A DNA stretch of 64,000 nt from a bacterium (GCA_016708025.1 JADJGQ010000005.1:124001-188000); one strand, 5' to 3'; numbered from the stretch's first letter, positions 17,802 to 31,184 are shown. The notes: a model not told the origin generated them from the letters alone. Numbers and translations: made by a program.

Positions 17802-18176
17802 TCACGATTTAGGTTTCTTTGCCCCATACTTGGAGCGTCCACGCCGGCGATCCGACACACCTGAAGTATCCATCGTACCACGAATGATATGATAGCGTAC
17901 GCCCGGGAGATCTTTGACACGACCACCGCGAATCAACACGATCGAGTGCTCCTGCAAATTGTGACCTTCACCCGGAATGTACGCGGTCACTTCCATCTGG
18001 TTCGTCAGTCGAACACGGGCAACTTTTCGAAGCGCCGAGTTCGGCTTCTTGGGAGTAGAGGTATAGACACGGGTACAGACGCCGCGCTTCTGCGGTGAGC
18101 CTGCCAGTGCCGGGGTCTTTGTTTTCTCTTCAACAACCCGACGCCCAATACGAATCAACTGGTTTATTGTGGGCAC
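17802..18176 (-). CDS. rpsL: Ribosomal protein S12
   Basis: S12 sits in the decoding centre and controls accuracy. The 124-residue product has MPTINQLIRIGRRVVEEKTK, the TPKKPNSALRKVARVRL loop and GRVKDLPGVRYHIIRG. The two lysines that are usual sites of streptomycin-resistance substitutions are the wild-type residues. An AGGAG sequence three bases before the ATG supports the start. A likely promoter lies about 55 bases upstream, overlapping the rpoC stop. Confidence 0.98.
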   Translation of the reverse strand: MPTINQLIRIGRRVVEEKTKTPALAGSPQKRGVCTRVYTSTPKKPNSALRKVARVRLTNQMEVTAYIPGEGHNLQEHSIVLIRGGRVKDLPGVRYHIIRGTMDTSGVSDRRRGRSKYGAKKPKS

Positions 18177-18229
18177 ATTATCTCCTGAACAATCCTTACA
18201 AAAAGCCTATATCTCGCAAAGAGACTCGC

Positions 18230-18253
18230 AATTTAGTCCTAACGCGAGAACTG

Positions 18254-18257
<4 letters not shown>
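18230..18257 (-). promoter_or_regulatory. Probable sigma-70-type promoter for rpsL-rpsG-fusA-tuf1
   Basis: On the minus strand a perfect TTGACA (18252-18257) is followed after 16 bases by TAAATT (18230-18235), a 4/6 match to the -10 consensus. The TGA stop codon of rpoC lies inside the -35 box. The predicted transcript would start about 45 bases before the rpsL ATG, which would let the str genes be expressed independently of rpoBC. Spacing is one base short of ideal. Confidence 0.5.
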
Positions 18258-22366
<4,109 letters not shown>

Positions 22367-22418
22367 GGCATACTCCTTTATAACGGGTCGACGCGGGAGC
22401 GGAAGCTCCCGCGCACGA

Positions 22419-25400
22419 CTACTTTTCGATCAACTTAATGTCCAGGCCCAATGCCTGCAGCTCTTTCACCAGAACATTGAACGCTTCGGGATAGCCCGGC
22501 TCCGGCGGGTTCTCTCCCTTGACGATCGCTTCGTAGACACGGCTGCGCCCGGTGACGTCGTCCGACTTCACCGTCAGCATCTCCTGCAGCGTATAGGCGG
22601 CGCCGTACGCTTCAAGAGCCCAGACTTCCATTTCACCAAAACGCTGTCCACCGAACTGCGCTTTACCACCCAGCGGCTGCTGTGTGACGAGCGAGTACGG
22701 CCCGATCGACCGCGCATGGATCTTATCATCAACCAAATGCGACAGCTTGAGCATGTACATATACCCGACCGTCACCGGATTATCGAAAGAGTTGCCGGTG
22801 TGGCCGTCGTACAGGGTGACCTTGCCGTTTTCCGGAAGGCCAGCCTCGCGCAAAGCCTGTTTGATCTGGGTAATGGTCGCACCATCAAACACCGGTGTCG
22901 CGATATGCTGGCCCAGGTGCTTGGCGGCCCACCCAAGGTGAGTCTCCAGGATCTGGCCAACGTTCATACGCGACGGTACGCCAAGCGGATTCAACACGGC
23001 ATCAACCGGCGTTCCATCCGCCATATACGGCATATCTTCGATCGGTACGATCTTCGACACGACACCCTTGTTCCCGTGGCGTCCGGCCATCTTGTCACCC
23101 ACCGAGATCTTGCGGCGGATCGCGATCGTCACTTTGACCAGTTGCTTGACACCGGGCGGAAGCTCGGCGCCGCGCTGGATCTTGTCGATCTCGATCTCCA
23201 ACTCAGCCTTCTTGTGGTTGATCAGACCGGTCGATTCCTCGATGATGCGGTCAACATGCTTGTTGACGCTGTTCTCATTGCTGAAGCCTTCGGGCGCGAT
23301 GGCGTTTTCGACATCAAACGACTCGAATTCTTCCGCTTTGAACTTGTGACCGGTTCGCACCATAACGGAATTATCTATGGCCGAGCGGATCATCCGCGAG
23401 GTCTGCCCATCGAGCAGCTCGCCCAGACGTTTGGCGCGGAGAGCGGTGATATCGGCGATCTTCTTGTTGTAGACCTTCTTGACGGCCGCGATATCATTCT
23501 TCTCCTGCTTTTTCGCGTCTTCTGTCCGCTCCTTGCGGGAGAAAACACGCGTCTTGATGACGATCCCCTTCATGCCGGGCGGCGCCTTCAAAGAAGCGTC
23601 GCGTACGTCGCCGGCCTTCTCCCCGAAGATAGCTCGTAAGAGCCGTTCCTCAGGCGAAAGCTCGGTCTCGCCTTTGGGCGTGACTTTGCCGACCAGAATA
23701 TCGCCGGCCTCAACTTCAGCACCGACGCGCACTATCCCCTGTTCATCGAGATTCAACAGCGCCTCTTCCGAGACGTTGGGAATTTCGCGGGTGATCTCTT
23801 CGGCGCCGCGCTTGGTGTCACGTACCTGCAGTTCATATTCCTCGATATGGATCGAGGTGAAGATATCCTGGTGAACGAGGCGTTCAGACAGGATGATAGC
23901 GTCTTCGTAGTTATATCCGCGCCACGGTACAAAAGCAGCCAACGTATTGTAGCCGAGGGCGAGTTCGCCGCGATCGACAGCCGGGCCGTCTGCCAGCGTA
24001 TCCCCTTCTTTCACCTCATCATTGAGAGAAACGACAGGGCGATAGCTGATACAGGTATCCTGGTTCGAGCGGCGATACTTGGTCAGGCGATACTCGTCAT
24101 CTTCGATGTAGCCGAGTTCACCCGCCTTGGATTTGACATTGGGGCGGACAATCACGCGCTCGGCGTCGACATGTACGACCTTGCCGCCGCGACGAGCGCG
24201 GACCACCACACCGGCATCCTGCGCTACTTTGCGCTCCATGCCCGTGCCGATCACCGGCGCTTCGGTCTTGAGAAGCGGCACGGCCTGGCGCTGCATGTTG
24301 GAGCCCATCAGTGCGCGGTTGGCGTCATCGTGCTCCAGGAACGGGATGAGCGACGCCGCCACCGAAACGATCTGGCGCGGCGAAACGTCCATGTACTGCA
24401 CATCATCGCGATTCACCAGCGGATAGTCGGAGCGACGGCGCGCGACGAGATATTCGGAGATGATCGCGCCGTTTTCGGCCAACGGTTCATTCGCCTGGGC
24501 GATGAAGTAGCGGTCTTCCTGGTCGGCCGACAGGTAATCGATCTTATGGGTCGCGATACCCTTTTCGACACGACGATACGGCGTCTCGAGGAATCCGTAC
24601 TTGTTGATCCGTGCAAAAGTCGCCATCGACGTGATAAGACCGATGTTCGGACCTTCCGGAGTCTCGATCGGGCACATACGACCGTAGTGGGTATGGTGCA
24701 CGTCGCGGACTTCGAATCCGGCGCGCTCACGCGTCAAACCGCCCGGTCCAAGAGCCGAGAGACGGCGCTTGTGGGTCAGTTCTGACAGCGGGTTCGTCTG
24801 ATCCATGAACTGCGAGAGCTGTGACGATCCAAAGAAGGTGTCAATGACCGACGAAACCGTACGGGCATTGACCAGCAACTGAGGAGTCACATTCTCCTGA
24901 TCCTTCAGCGACAGCCGTTCGCGGATCGTACGGGCGACACGCGACAGACCAACTGAGAACAGGTTGGAGAGCAATTCACCGACGGTGCGGCAGCGACGAT
25001 TCCCCAAGTGATCGATATCATCGGTGAATCCATCGTCATTCCGCAGGCCGATAAGATATTTGGCGATCGCCACGAAGTCTTTCGGGTCGAAGACCGTTTT
25101 CTCGGTCGGGATATCCAGGCTCAGGCGCTGGTTGATCATATACCGGCCGACTTCGCCGAGATCATATCGCTTATTGTTGAAGAAAAGCTTTTCAATCAAC
25201 CCTTCGGCCATTTCGAGCGTGGGGGTTTCACCCGGACGAACCAGGTTGTAGATACGCATCAATGCTTCTTCGCGAGACTTGGTCGGATCCTTGCGCAGCG
25301 TGTTCAGGATGACCATCGTCTCCTTCTTGTCATGCTGGCGCACGATATGGATCGACTTGAATCCCTTGTCGACCATCTTCTCGGCGATCGCTTCGGTGAT

Positions 25401-26189
25401 CGGCTCGCCGACTCCAAAAACGATCTCGCCGGTCTCCTTGTCGATCAGGTTCTCGCAAAGGAAAACGCCTTCGAACTCTTTCTCTTTTTTCCCGGTCAGA
25501 GAGAGTTTCTCGGGGGTATAGAATAGCTTCACCAGTTCGTCATCGGTGGAATAGCCGATAGCGCGCAACAGCGTGGTAACCGTCAGCTTTCGCTTCGAGT
25601 CGATATAGACATACATGATATCGTTGATATCCATGCTGAATTCGACCCAGCTTCCGCGATACGGGATAACGCGGGCGGAGAACAGTTTTTTGCCGTTGGG
25701 GTGGATCTCTTCATCGAAGGAGACACCCGGGCTGCGGTGCAACTGGCTGACAATAACGCGTTCGGCGCCATTGACGATGAACGTTCCCCATTCGGTCACC
25801 AGCGGCAGTTCGCCGAGGTAGACATCCTGTTCAATGATGTCTTTGATCTCTTTTTGCTGGCCTTCGCCCTGACGGGTGACCAGGCGCATGGTCACTTTGA
25901 GCGGCGCGGCGAACGTCATGTTCCGTTCGCGACACTCTTCGATGCTGTAACGGGTCGGACCGAGATAAAAGCCGACATACTCAAGGGAGTAATTTTCGTG
26001 AATGTCGGTTACGGGAAAGATATCCGTAAATATCTGGTGGAGACCCTGCATCTCGCGTTTGGCGTGAGGGAGGCCGGCCTGGAGGAAGTCCTCATAAGAC
26101 TTGATCTGGACTTCCAGGAAATTGGGCATGTCGGTCGCATCGGGAATCGACGCGAAATTCTTGCGAGTGATCACTCCTGATCGGGCCAA
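22419..26189 (-). CDS. rpoB: RNA polymerase beta subunit
   Basis: The beta subunit forms the other half of the active-site cleft. The 1256-residue product includes the rifampicin-region segments (SSQLSQFMDQTNPLSELTHK, RRLSALGPGGLTRERAGFEV), GYNYEDAIILSERLV and DKMAGRHGNKGVVSKI. The start appears to be TTG (Met-Ala-Arg-Ser-Gly-Val), because GGAGGG lies seven bases before it and no better-placed ATG exists. Length is near the lower end for bacteria, so large lineage-specific insertions are absent. A 265-base leader with two hairpins separates it from rplL. Confidence 0.97.
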   Translation of the reverse strand: MARSGVITRKNFASIPDATDMPNFLEVQIKSYEDFLQAGLPHAKREMQGLHQIFTDIFPVTDIHENYSLEYVGFYLGPTRYSIEECRERNMTFAAPLKVTMRLVTRQGEGQQKEIKDIIEQDVYLGELPLVTEWGTFIVNGAERVIVSQLHRSPGVSFDEEIHPNGKKLFSARVIPYRGSWVEFSMDINDIMYVYIDSKRKLTVTTLLRAIGYSTDDELVKLFYTPEKLSLTGKKEKEFEGVFLCENLIDKETGEIVFGVGEPITEAIAEKMVDKGFKSIHIVRQHDKKETMVILNTLRKDPTKSREEALMRIYNLVRPGETPTLEMAEGLIEKLFFNNKRYDLGEVGRYMINQRLSLDIPTEKTVFDPKDFVAIAKYLIGLRNDDGFTDDIDHLGNRRCRTVGELLSNLFSVGLSRVARTIRERLSLKDQENVTPQLLVNARTVSSVIDTFFGSSQLSQFMDQTNPLSELTHKRRLSALGPGGLTRERAGFEVRDVHHTHYGRMCPIETPEGPNIGLITSMATFARINKYGFLETPYRRVEKGIATHKIDYLSADQEDRYFIAQANEPLAENGAIISEYLVARRRSDYPLVNRDDVQYMDVSPRQIVSVAASLIPFLEHDDANRALMGSNMQRQAVPLLKTEAPVIGTGMERKVAQDAGVVVRARRGGKVVHVDAERVIVRPNVKSKAGELGYIEDDEYRLTKYRRSNQDTCISYRPVVSLNDEVKEGDTLADGPAVDRGELALGYNTLAAFVPWRGYNYEDAIILSERLVHQDIFTSIHIEEYELQVRDTKRGAEEITREIPNVSEEALLNLDEQGIVRVGAEVEAGDILVGKVTPKGETELSPEERLLRAIFGEKAGDVRDASLKAPPGMKGIVIKTRVFSRKERTEDAKKQEKNDIAAVKKVYNKKIADITALRAKRLGELLDGQTSRMIRSAIDNSVMVRTGHKFKAEEFESFDVENAIAPEGFSNENSVNKHVDRIIEESTGLINHKKAELEIEIDKIQRGAELPPGVKQLVKVTIAIRRKISVGDKMAGRHGNKGVVSKIVPIEDMPYMADGTPVDAVLNPLGVPSRMNVGQILETHLGWAAKHLGQHIATPVFDGATITQIKQALREAGLPENGKVTLYDGHTGNSFDNPVTVGYMYMLKLSHLVDDKIHARSIGPYSLVTQQPLGGKAQFGGQRFGEMEVWALEAYGAAYTLQEMLTVKSDDVTGRSRVYEAIVKGENPPEPGYPEAFNVLVKELQALGLDIKLIEK

Positions 26190-26216
26190 GTCGATACCCT
26201 CCTACAAAGACAGAAC

Positions 26217-26249
26217 GCCCAGACAAAGCGAGGCTTTCCCGCTCTGGGC
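26217..26249 (-). other. Hairpin in the rpoB leader
   Basis: A seven-base perfect stem (GCCCAGA with TCTGGGC) encloses a 19-base loop that can pair further as GCG/CGC. It lies 28 bases before the rpoB start on the mRNA. No uridine run follows, so it is not a plain terminator. It may influence rpoB translation or be a processing site. Confidence 0.4.
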
Positions 26250-26410
26250 ACATTCCGCTGGTAATCTGTTCAAAACGTCTGGTGATCCTGTCATCTACAC
26301 TTAATTCTCCCGCCTCGTATTGAGTGCTGGGGAGCCAGAAATGCAGTCAATCAACCAATCTAAACGACAAAACGGGGAAATACTAACTCCTACCTTCGTG
26401 CAAGCTACAA

Positions 26411-26440
26411 CCGACCGGGGGTCAATTGGTTCCCGGTCGG
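26411..26440 (-). other. rplL-rpoB intergenic hairpin (attenuator or processing site)
   Basis: Fourteen bases after the rplL stop a perfect nine-base stem (CCGACCGGG with CCCGGTCGG) encloses a 12-base loop. Only TTG follows, so intrinsic termination would be weak. In enteric bacteria this same junction carries an attenuator and an RNase III site that lower rpoB relative to rplL; a similar role is inferred from the position, not shown. Confidence 0.55.
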
Positions 26441-26454
26441 CTGGAATCGGAAAA

Positions 26455-26838
26455 CTACTTGATCTCGACAGTTGCGCCGACTTCCTCAAGTTTCGCCTTG
26501 GCAGCATCGGCCTCGGCCTTGGAGACACCCTCTTTGAGCTTGGCGGGGACGCCGTCAACCAGGTCCTTGGCTTCCTTCAGGCCCAGGCTGGTCAGTTCGC
26601 GCACGACCTTGATCACCTGGATCTTCTTGTCGCCGGAACCGGTGATCATGACGGTGAACTCGGTCTGCTCTTCAGCTTTGGCAGCCGCGCCGCCGCCGGC
26701 AGCCGGACCGGCCATCATCATCGGGGCGGCCGCGGTGACACCGAACTTGGATTGGATCGCTTTGGACAGATCAGCGAGATCCATCGCACTCAAACCGGCG
26801 ATCTTGTCGACGATTTCTTCAATTACTGCGTTTGCCAC
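26455..26838 (-). CDS. rplL: Ribosomal protein L7/L12
   Basis: L7/L12 forms the flexible stalk that recruits elongation factors. The 127-residue product has the N-terminal dimer domain (VIEEIVDKIAGLSAMDLADL), an alanine-rich hinge (APMMMAGPAAGGGAAAKAEE) and the C-terminal domain (KIQVIKVVRELTSLGLKEAK, DLVDGVPAKLKEGVSKAEAD). The start is GTG, with AGAGG eight bases upstream. A 128-base structured gap separates it from rplJ. Confidence 0.98.
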   Translation of the reverse strand: MANAVIEEIVDKIAGLSAMDLADLSKAIQSKFGVTAAAPMMMAGPAAGGGAAAKAEEQTEFTVMITGSGDKKIQVIKVVRELTSLGLKEAKDLVDGVPAKLKEGVSKAEADAAKAKLEEVGATVEIK

Positions 26839-26908
26839 TGTACTAACCTCTCAATCAACTATTAACGCTTACTATTTTCTTCGTTTTTATCGTGGCTGCT
26901 CCGAGCCC

Positions 26909-26963
26909 AAGCGGCGAGACGAATCCGCTTAGAAGCATGGGTCGGTGGCGGCCTGGTCGTCTC
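26909..26963 (-). other. Possible structured RNA between rplJ and rplL
   Basis: On the minus strand GAGACGA just after the rplJ stop can pair with TCGTCTC about 34 bases later. That second strand also lies in the loop of a separate AAGCGG/CCGCTT hairpin (26909-26930), so the two helices would either compete or form a pseudoknot. The gap is longer than elsewhere in this operon. The function is unknown; it could tune the L12:L10 ratio, which must be well above one. Confidence 0.3.
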
Positions 26964-26966
26964 ACC

Positions 26967-27497
26967 TTAGGCTTGTTCTACGCCCTTCTTCTGTTCCGCC
27001 ACGGCATCAACCGACCGGACCAGCTCGATCATCACCGCTTCAACGGCGGAGACCAACTGGGTCAGCGGAGCCTCGACGGCAGACACAACCATCGACAACA
27101 GAACGTCACGCGACGGCAGTTCGGCGAGGGCCGCAACTCTGTCTGGACCATGAATTTCCTTGTCGAAGACAAACGCCTTGATGCGGGGGAGCTGCTTTTC
27201 CTTGAAGGAATCCTGCAAGATCTTGGCAGCGGCCGAGGCATCTTTCATCGCAAAAGCGACGGCGGTCGGACCCTTGAAGTGCTGGTCCAACGGGGGCATT
27301 CCGGCCTCGCGAGCGGCGATCCGGAAAAGCGTATTTTTCGCCACGACGAATCGGACATCGTTTTCCCGGAGGTTTTTACGCAGTGCGGAGATATCCGCCA
27401 CGTTGAGCCCCTGGTAGTCCGTGACAAAGTAGGAGGGAGCAGACGTAAAGACGTCCTTCAGCTCGGCTACCGTCTCAATTTTCTCTGGTTTCGGCAT
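26967..27497 (-). CDS. rplJ: Ribosomal protein L10
   Basis: L10 anchors the L7/L12 stalk to 23S rRNA. The 176-residue product has PEKIETVAELKDVFTSAPSY, DYQGLNVADISALRKNLREN and RFVVAKNTLFRIAAREAG, and ends in the helical region that binds L12 dimers (EAVMIELVRSVDAVAEQKKG). It follows rplA by 17 bases. There is no long leader of the kind that carries the L10 autoregulation site in some phyla. Confidence 0.97.
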   Translation of the reverse strand: MPKPEKIETVAELKDVFTSAPSYFVTDYQGLNVADISALRKNLRENDVRFVVAKNTLFRIAAREAGMPPLDQHFKGPTAVAFAMKDASAAAKILQDSFKEKQLPRIKAFVFDKEIHGPDRVAALAELPSRDVLLSMVVSAVEAPLTQLVSAVEAVMIELVRSVDAVAEQKKGVEQA

Positions 27498-27514
27498 GCT
27501 AGCTATTCCTCTCC

Positions 27515-28218
27515 TTACTTCTTCAGCGAAGCTTGTAGCTCGCTCTGATCAAGCTTGATGCCCGGGCTCATGGTAGAACAGAGGGAGATGCTCAGGAGAT
27601 AGGTCCCCTTGGCAGTCGCCGGTCTGGCACGCATGAGGGCGTCGATGAACGCCTGTACGTTTTGCATAATGGCCGTCTCATCGAACGAAATCTTCCCTAC
27701 CGAAACCGCGATGTTGGCCTGACGGTCAACACGAATTCGATTCGGCCGCCCATCAGTTCTTTGACTGTGCGAGCGACATCCATCGTCACGGTGCCGGTTT
27801 TGGGATTCGGCATCAAGCCGCGCGGACCGAGGACTTTTCCCAGCGGACCGAGCAGTCTCATCATATCAGGGGTTGCGACGGCGACATCAAAGTCGGTCCA
27901 ACCGCCTTTCACTTTTTCAGCCAGGTCTTCCGCGCCGACATGCTGAGCGCCGGCTTCGCGAGCTTCATTTGCCTTATCACCGGCAGCAAAAACCGCGACG
28001 CGCACTGTTTTACCAGTGCCATTGGGAAGCGCGACTGTTCCACGAACCATCTGGTCAGCATGCTTCGGGTCGACACCCAACCGCACGGAGACCTCTACGG
28101 ACTCGTCGAACTTGGCAAACTTGTTCTCCTTGAGAAGCTTGACCGCATCGGCAAGCGGGTACCGCTTCCGACGGTCGATCTTCTCACGGAACGTGAGGTA
28201 CTTCTTCGAATGGTGCAT
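27515..28218 (-). pseudogene. rplA: Ribosomal protein L1, frameshifted by one missing base
   Basis: L1 forms the mobile stalk near the E site and often represses rplKA translation. The frame from 28218 is a good L1 up to GGRIEF near residue 161, then runs out at 27697. One base is missing near 27733; restoring a C there gives the expected RVD and continues through QANIAVSVGKISFDET, then FIDALMRARPATAKGTYLLS and SISLCSTMSPGIKLDQS to a TAA at 27515. The restored protein would be 234 residues, a normal length. L1 loss slows growth badly in bacteria that tolerate it, so a consensus error is more likely than a true mutation. Confidence 0.9.
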
Positions 28219-28284
28219 AGGCTCCTATTCTCCCTGCGGTTGCCGTCTCGGCAGCCCAGGTGGTAACGAACGGTTAGCGTTCAA

Positions 28285-28707
28285 TTATATTACTTCGATC
28301 CCCATAGAGCGCGCGGTCCCCTCAACCATCTTGATGGCTGCATCCAAGGAGGCAGCATTGAGGTCGGCCATTTTGCTCTGTGCGATCTCTTTTACCTGGT
28401 CATGAGAGACTCGTCCCACCTTATCCTTATTCGGGATCGCCGAACCCTTTTGCAGTTTGGCTGCCATCTTAAGCAGCGTCGATGCCGGCGGGGTTTTGGT
28501 CACAAAGGTGAACGACTTGTCGGAGTACACGGTGATAATGACCGGTGTCAATATGCCGTTACCACCCTGAGTTTTGGCGTTAAACGCCTTGCAGAACTCC
28601 ATGATGTTGACACCGCGCTGACCGAGCGCAGGACCAACCGGCGGGGCCGGATTGGCCGAGCCCGCAGGAATCTGCAGTTTGACGAATGCTGTGATCTTCT
28701 TTGCCAC
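28285..28707 (-). CDS. rplK: Ribosomal protein L11
   Basis: L11 forms the base of the GTPase centre and is needed for RelA activation. The 140-residue product has the N-terminal proline-rich switch (PAGSANPAPPVGPALGQRGV), the family core VNIMEFCKAFNAKT and the rRNA-binding C-terminal domain (VSHDQVKEIAQSKMADLNAA). The start is GTG. It lies between nusG and rplA, the standard place. Confidence 0.98.
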   Translation of the reverse strand: MAKKITAFVKLQIPAGSANPAPPVGPALGQRGVNIMEFCKAFNAKTQGGNGILTPVIITVYSDKSFTFVTKTPPASTLLKMAAKLQKGSAIPNKDKVGRVSHDQVKEIAQSKMADLNAASLDAAIKMVEGTARSMGIEVI

Positions 28708-28737
28708 GTGTAATCTATCCCTTAAAAATACTCTTCA

Positions 28738-29280
28738 TCACGCCTTGGCCTTGACCAGCTCCACCTGGAGGTAATCAAGCTCGACCGGCGTCGGCCGGCC
28801 GAAAATGGAAACCATCACTTTGACTTTGCGACGTTCCATATTGACTTCGCTGACCGTTCCGGAGAAATCCTGGAACGGACCATCCTTCACCTTCACCGGA
28901 TCACCGGCCTGGAACGGAACTTCCTGCACCTCTTCGGTGCGGCTACGGTCGATCTGCCCGACTATCCGCTGTACCTCTTCGAGGCGAAGCGGCTGCGGCT
29001 TACCGGCCGCGCCGACGAAATTAGTGATCCCGGGGGTATTCACCACCAGGTTCTGGGTCTCTTTGTCGAGATCCATTTCGATCAGGATATAGCTGGGAAG
29101 GAACTTCTTGGTAGAGGTTGCGCGCTTTCCCTGCTTCATTTCCGTCACTTGCTCAGTCGGAATGAGGATCTGACCAAAGCGTTCGGTCAGTCCGGCATTT
29201 TCAATGGCGGACTCGAGATAACGCTTGGCCTTGGCTTCATGCCCTGAATATGTATGCGCAACGTACCAACGTAACGTCAC
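28738..29280 (-). CDS. nusG: Transcription elongation factor NusG
   Basis: NusG binds RNA polymerase and couples it to Rho or to the ribosome through S10. The 180-residue product has the NGN domain (MTLRWYVAHTYSGHEAKAKR, FLPSYILIEMDLDKETQNLV) and a C-terminal KOW domain (PFQAGDPVKVKDGPFQDFSG). The start is a GTG placed directly after the secE TAA, with GGGAGG four bases before it, so secE and nusG are tightly coupled. Length is typical and no large inserted domain is seen. Confidence 0.97.
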   Translation of the reverse strand: MTLRWYVAHTYSGHEAKAKRYLESAIENAGLTERFGQILIPTEQVTEMKQGKRATSTKKFLPSYILIEMDLDKETQNLVVNTPGITNFVGAAGKPQPLRLEEVQRIVGQIDRSRTEEVQEVPFQAGDPVKVKDGPFQDFSGTVSEVNMERRKVKVMVSIFGRPTPVELDYLQVELVKAKA

Positions 29281-29481
29281 TTAACCTCCCAGTGTCCCGC
29301 CAAAAATGGTTCGGACCATAAACGTGAGGACTCGATCCACCACGCCGATGAAAATCGCAACCACCAACGACACGATGATCACCACAATAGTCGACCCCTT
29401 CAATTCATCCATGGTCGGCCAGGTCATCTTCCGAAGTTCGGCAGCCGTTTCTTTGAGATATCGTTTGATCTTCTCCAACAT
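29281..29481 (-). CDS. secE: Preprotein translocase subunit SecE
   Basis: SecE clamps the SecY channel. The product of about 66 residues has an amphipathic N-terminal helix with the conserved ELRKMTWPT segment and a single membrane helix (STIVVIIVSLVVAIFIGVVD), the minimal one-span form common outside enteric bacteria. The ATG lies just after GAGGAG, unusually close, so a nearby TTG could be the real start. It precedes nusG without a gap. Confidence 0.93.
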   Translation of the reverse strand: MLEKIKRYLKETAAELRKMTWPTMDELKGSTIVVIIVSLVVAIFIGVVDRVLTFMVRTIFGGTLGG

Positions 29482-29497
29482 ACTCCTCAATAAAGTC

Positions 29498-29573
29498 TGG
29501 CAGGCCAGGAGGGACTCGAACCCCCAACCGCCGGTTTTGGAGACCGGAACTCTGCCAATTGAGCTACTGGCCT
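29498..29573 (-). tRNA. tRNA-Trp (anticodon CCA)
   Basis: The 76-base sequence folds as a standard cloverleaf: seven-base acceptor AGGCCAG/CTGGCCT, D-arm with AGCTCAATTGGCAGAG, anticodon stem CCGGT/ACCGG with loop CTCCAAA (anticodon at 29538-29540) and a T-arm with GGTTCGAGTCCC. The 3' CCA is encoded, unlike the other two tRNAs in the window. It sits between rpmG and secE, the usual position for tRNA-Trp. Confidence 0.96.
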
Positions 29574-29587
29574 AACACGAACCCTGG

Positions 29588-29740
29588 TTACCTGGTCTCC
29601 TTGTGGGCGGTATGCTTATTACAATGCGGGCAGAACTTACGGAACTCCACGCGTTCCGGATGCAACCGCTTGTTTTTCATCGTGTCGTAATTGCGGCGTT
29701 TACAGTCACCGCAGGCCAATGTTACGCGATCTCGTGGCAC
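29588..29740 (-). CDS. rpmG: Ribosomal protein L33 (zinc-binding form)
   Basis: This 50-codon gene starts with GTG, five bases after a GGTG Shine-Dalgarno sequence, and reads MPRDRVTLACGDCKRRNYDT, then MKNKRLHPERVEFRKFCPHC and NKHTAHKETR. The two CxxC pairs (residues 10-13 and 37-40) mark the zinc form of L33, a 50S protein near the E site. The tuf-rpmG-tRNA-Trp-secE order is widespread in bacteria and supports the call. Confidence 0.95.
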   Translation of the reverse strand: MPRDRVTLACGDCKRRNYDTMKNKRLHPERVEFRKFCPHCNKHTAHKETR

Positions 29741-29772
29741 AATTTCACCAATCTATAAAAGGTCTCTACGTT

Positions 29773-30978
<1,206 letters not shown>

Positions 30979-31007
30979 CAGGAACGCTCCTCTGCTGCGT
31001 CTACAAG

Positions 31008-31080
31008 AGCCCAGAACCAGGATCGAACTGGTGACCTCATCCTTACCAAGGATGTGCTCTACCAACTGAGCTATCTGGGC
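31008..31080 (-). tRNA. tRNA-Thr (anticodon GGT)
   Basis: The 73-base cloverleaf has acceptor GCCCAGA/TCTGGGC, D-arm AGCTCAGTTGGTAGAGC, anticodon stem CATCC/GGATG with loop TTGGTAA (anticodon at 31045-31047) and T-arm with CAGTTCGATCCTG. CCA is not encoded. It lies 29 bases before tuf2, the common tRNA-Thr-tuf arrangement, and is likely co-transcribed with it. Confidence 0.96.
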
Positions 31081-31110
31081 TTATCGTTACCAACGGTACA
31101 ACTACAAGCC

Positions 31111-31140
31111 AAAAAAAGCCAAAAGCGGGCGTACCCCGCC
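31111..31140 (-). terminator. GC-rich hairpin with T-tract, terminator or leader attenuator
   Basis: On the minus strand a GGGCG/CGCCC stem (alternatively GCGGG/CCCGC) is followed by TTTTGGC and a run of seven T. It may end transcription from the lipoprotein gene upstream. However, it lies downstream of the predicted promoter at 31156-31184, so it would also be in the 5' leader of the tRNA-Thr-tuf operon and could act there as an attenuator. Confidence 0.55.
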
Positions 31141-31155
31141 CTTGGTGGAACCCAG

Positions 31156-31184
31156 AAAATATCCGTCCCCCCCGTAAGTGTCAA
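31156..31184 (-). promoter_or_regulatory. Strong sigma-70-type promoter for the tRNA-Thr-tuf-rpoBC operon
   Basis: A perfect TTGACA (31179-31184) is separated by exactly 17 bases from TATTTT (31156-31161, a 4/6 match to the -10 consensus) on the minus strand. It lies about 75 bases upstream of the tRNA-Thr 5' end. It is the best promoter seen before the 31-kb series of tRNA, elongation factor, RNA polymerase and ribosomal protein genes, and probably its main start. A run of seven G lies inside the spacer. Confidence 0.6.

Noticed and set aside
30979..31065. N-terminal extension of EF-Tu copy 2
   Set aside because: The extra codons read through tRNA-Thr; the true start has a Shine-Dalgarno sequence and matches all EF-Tu proteins.
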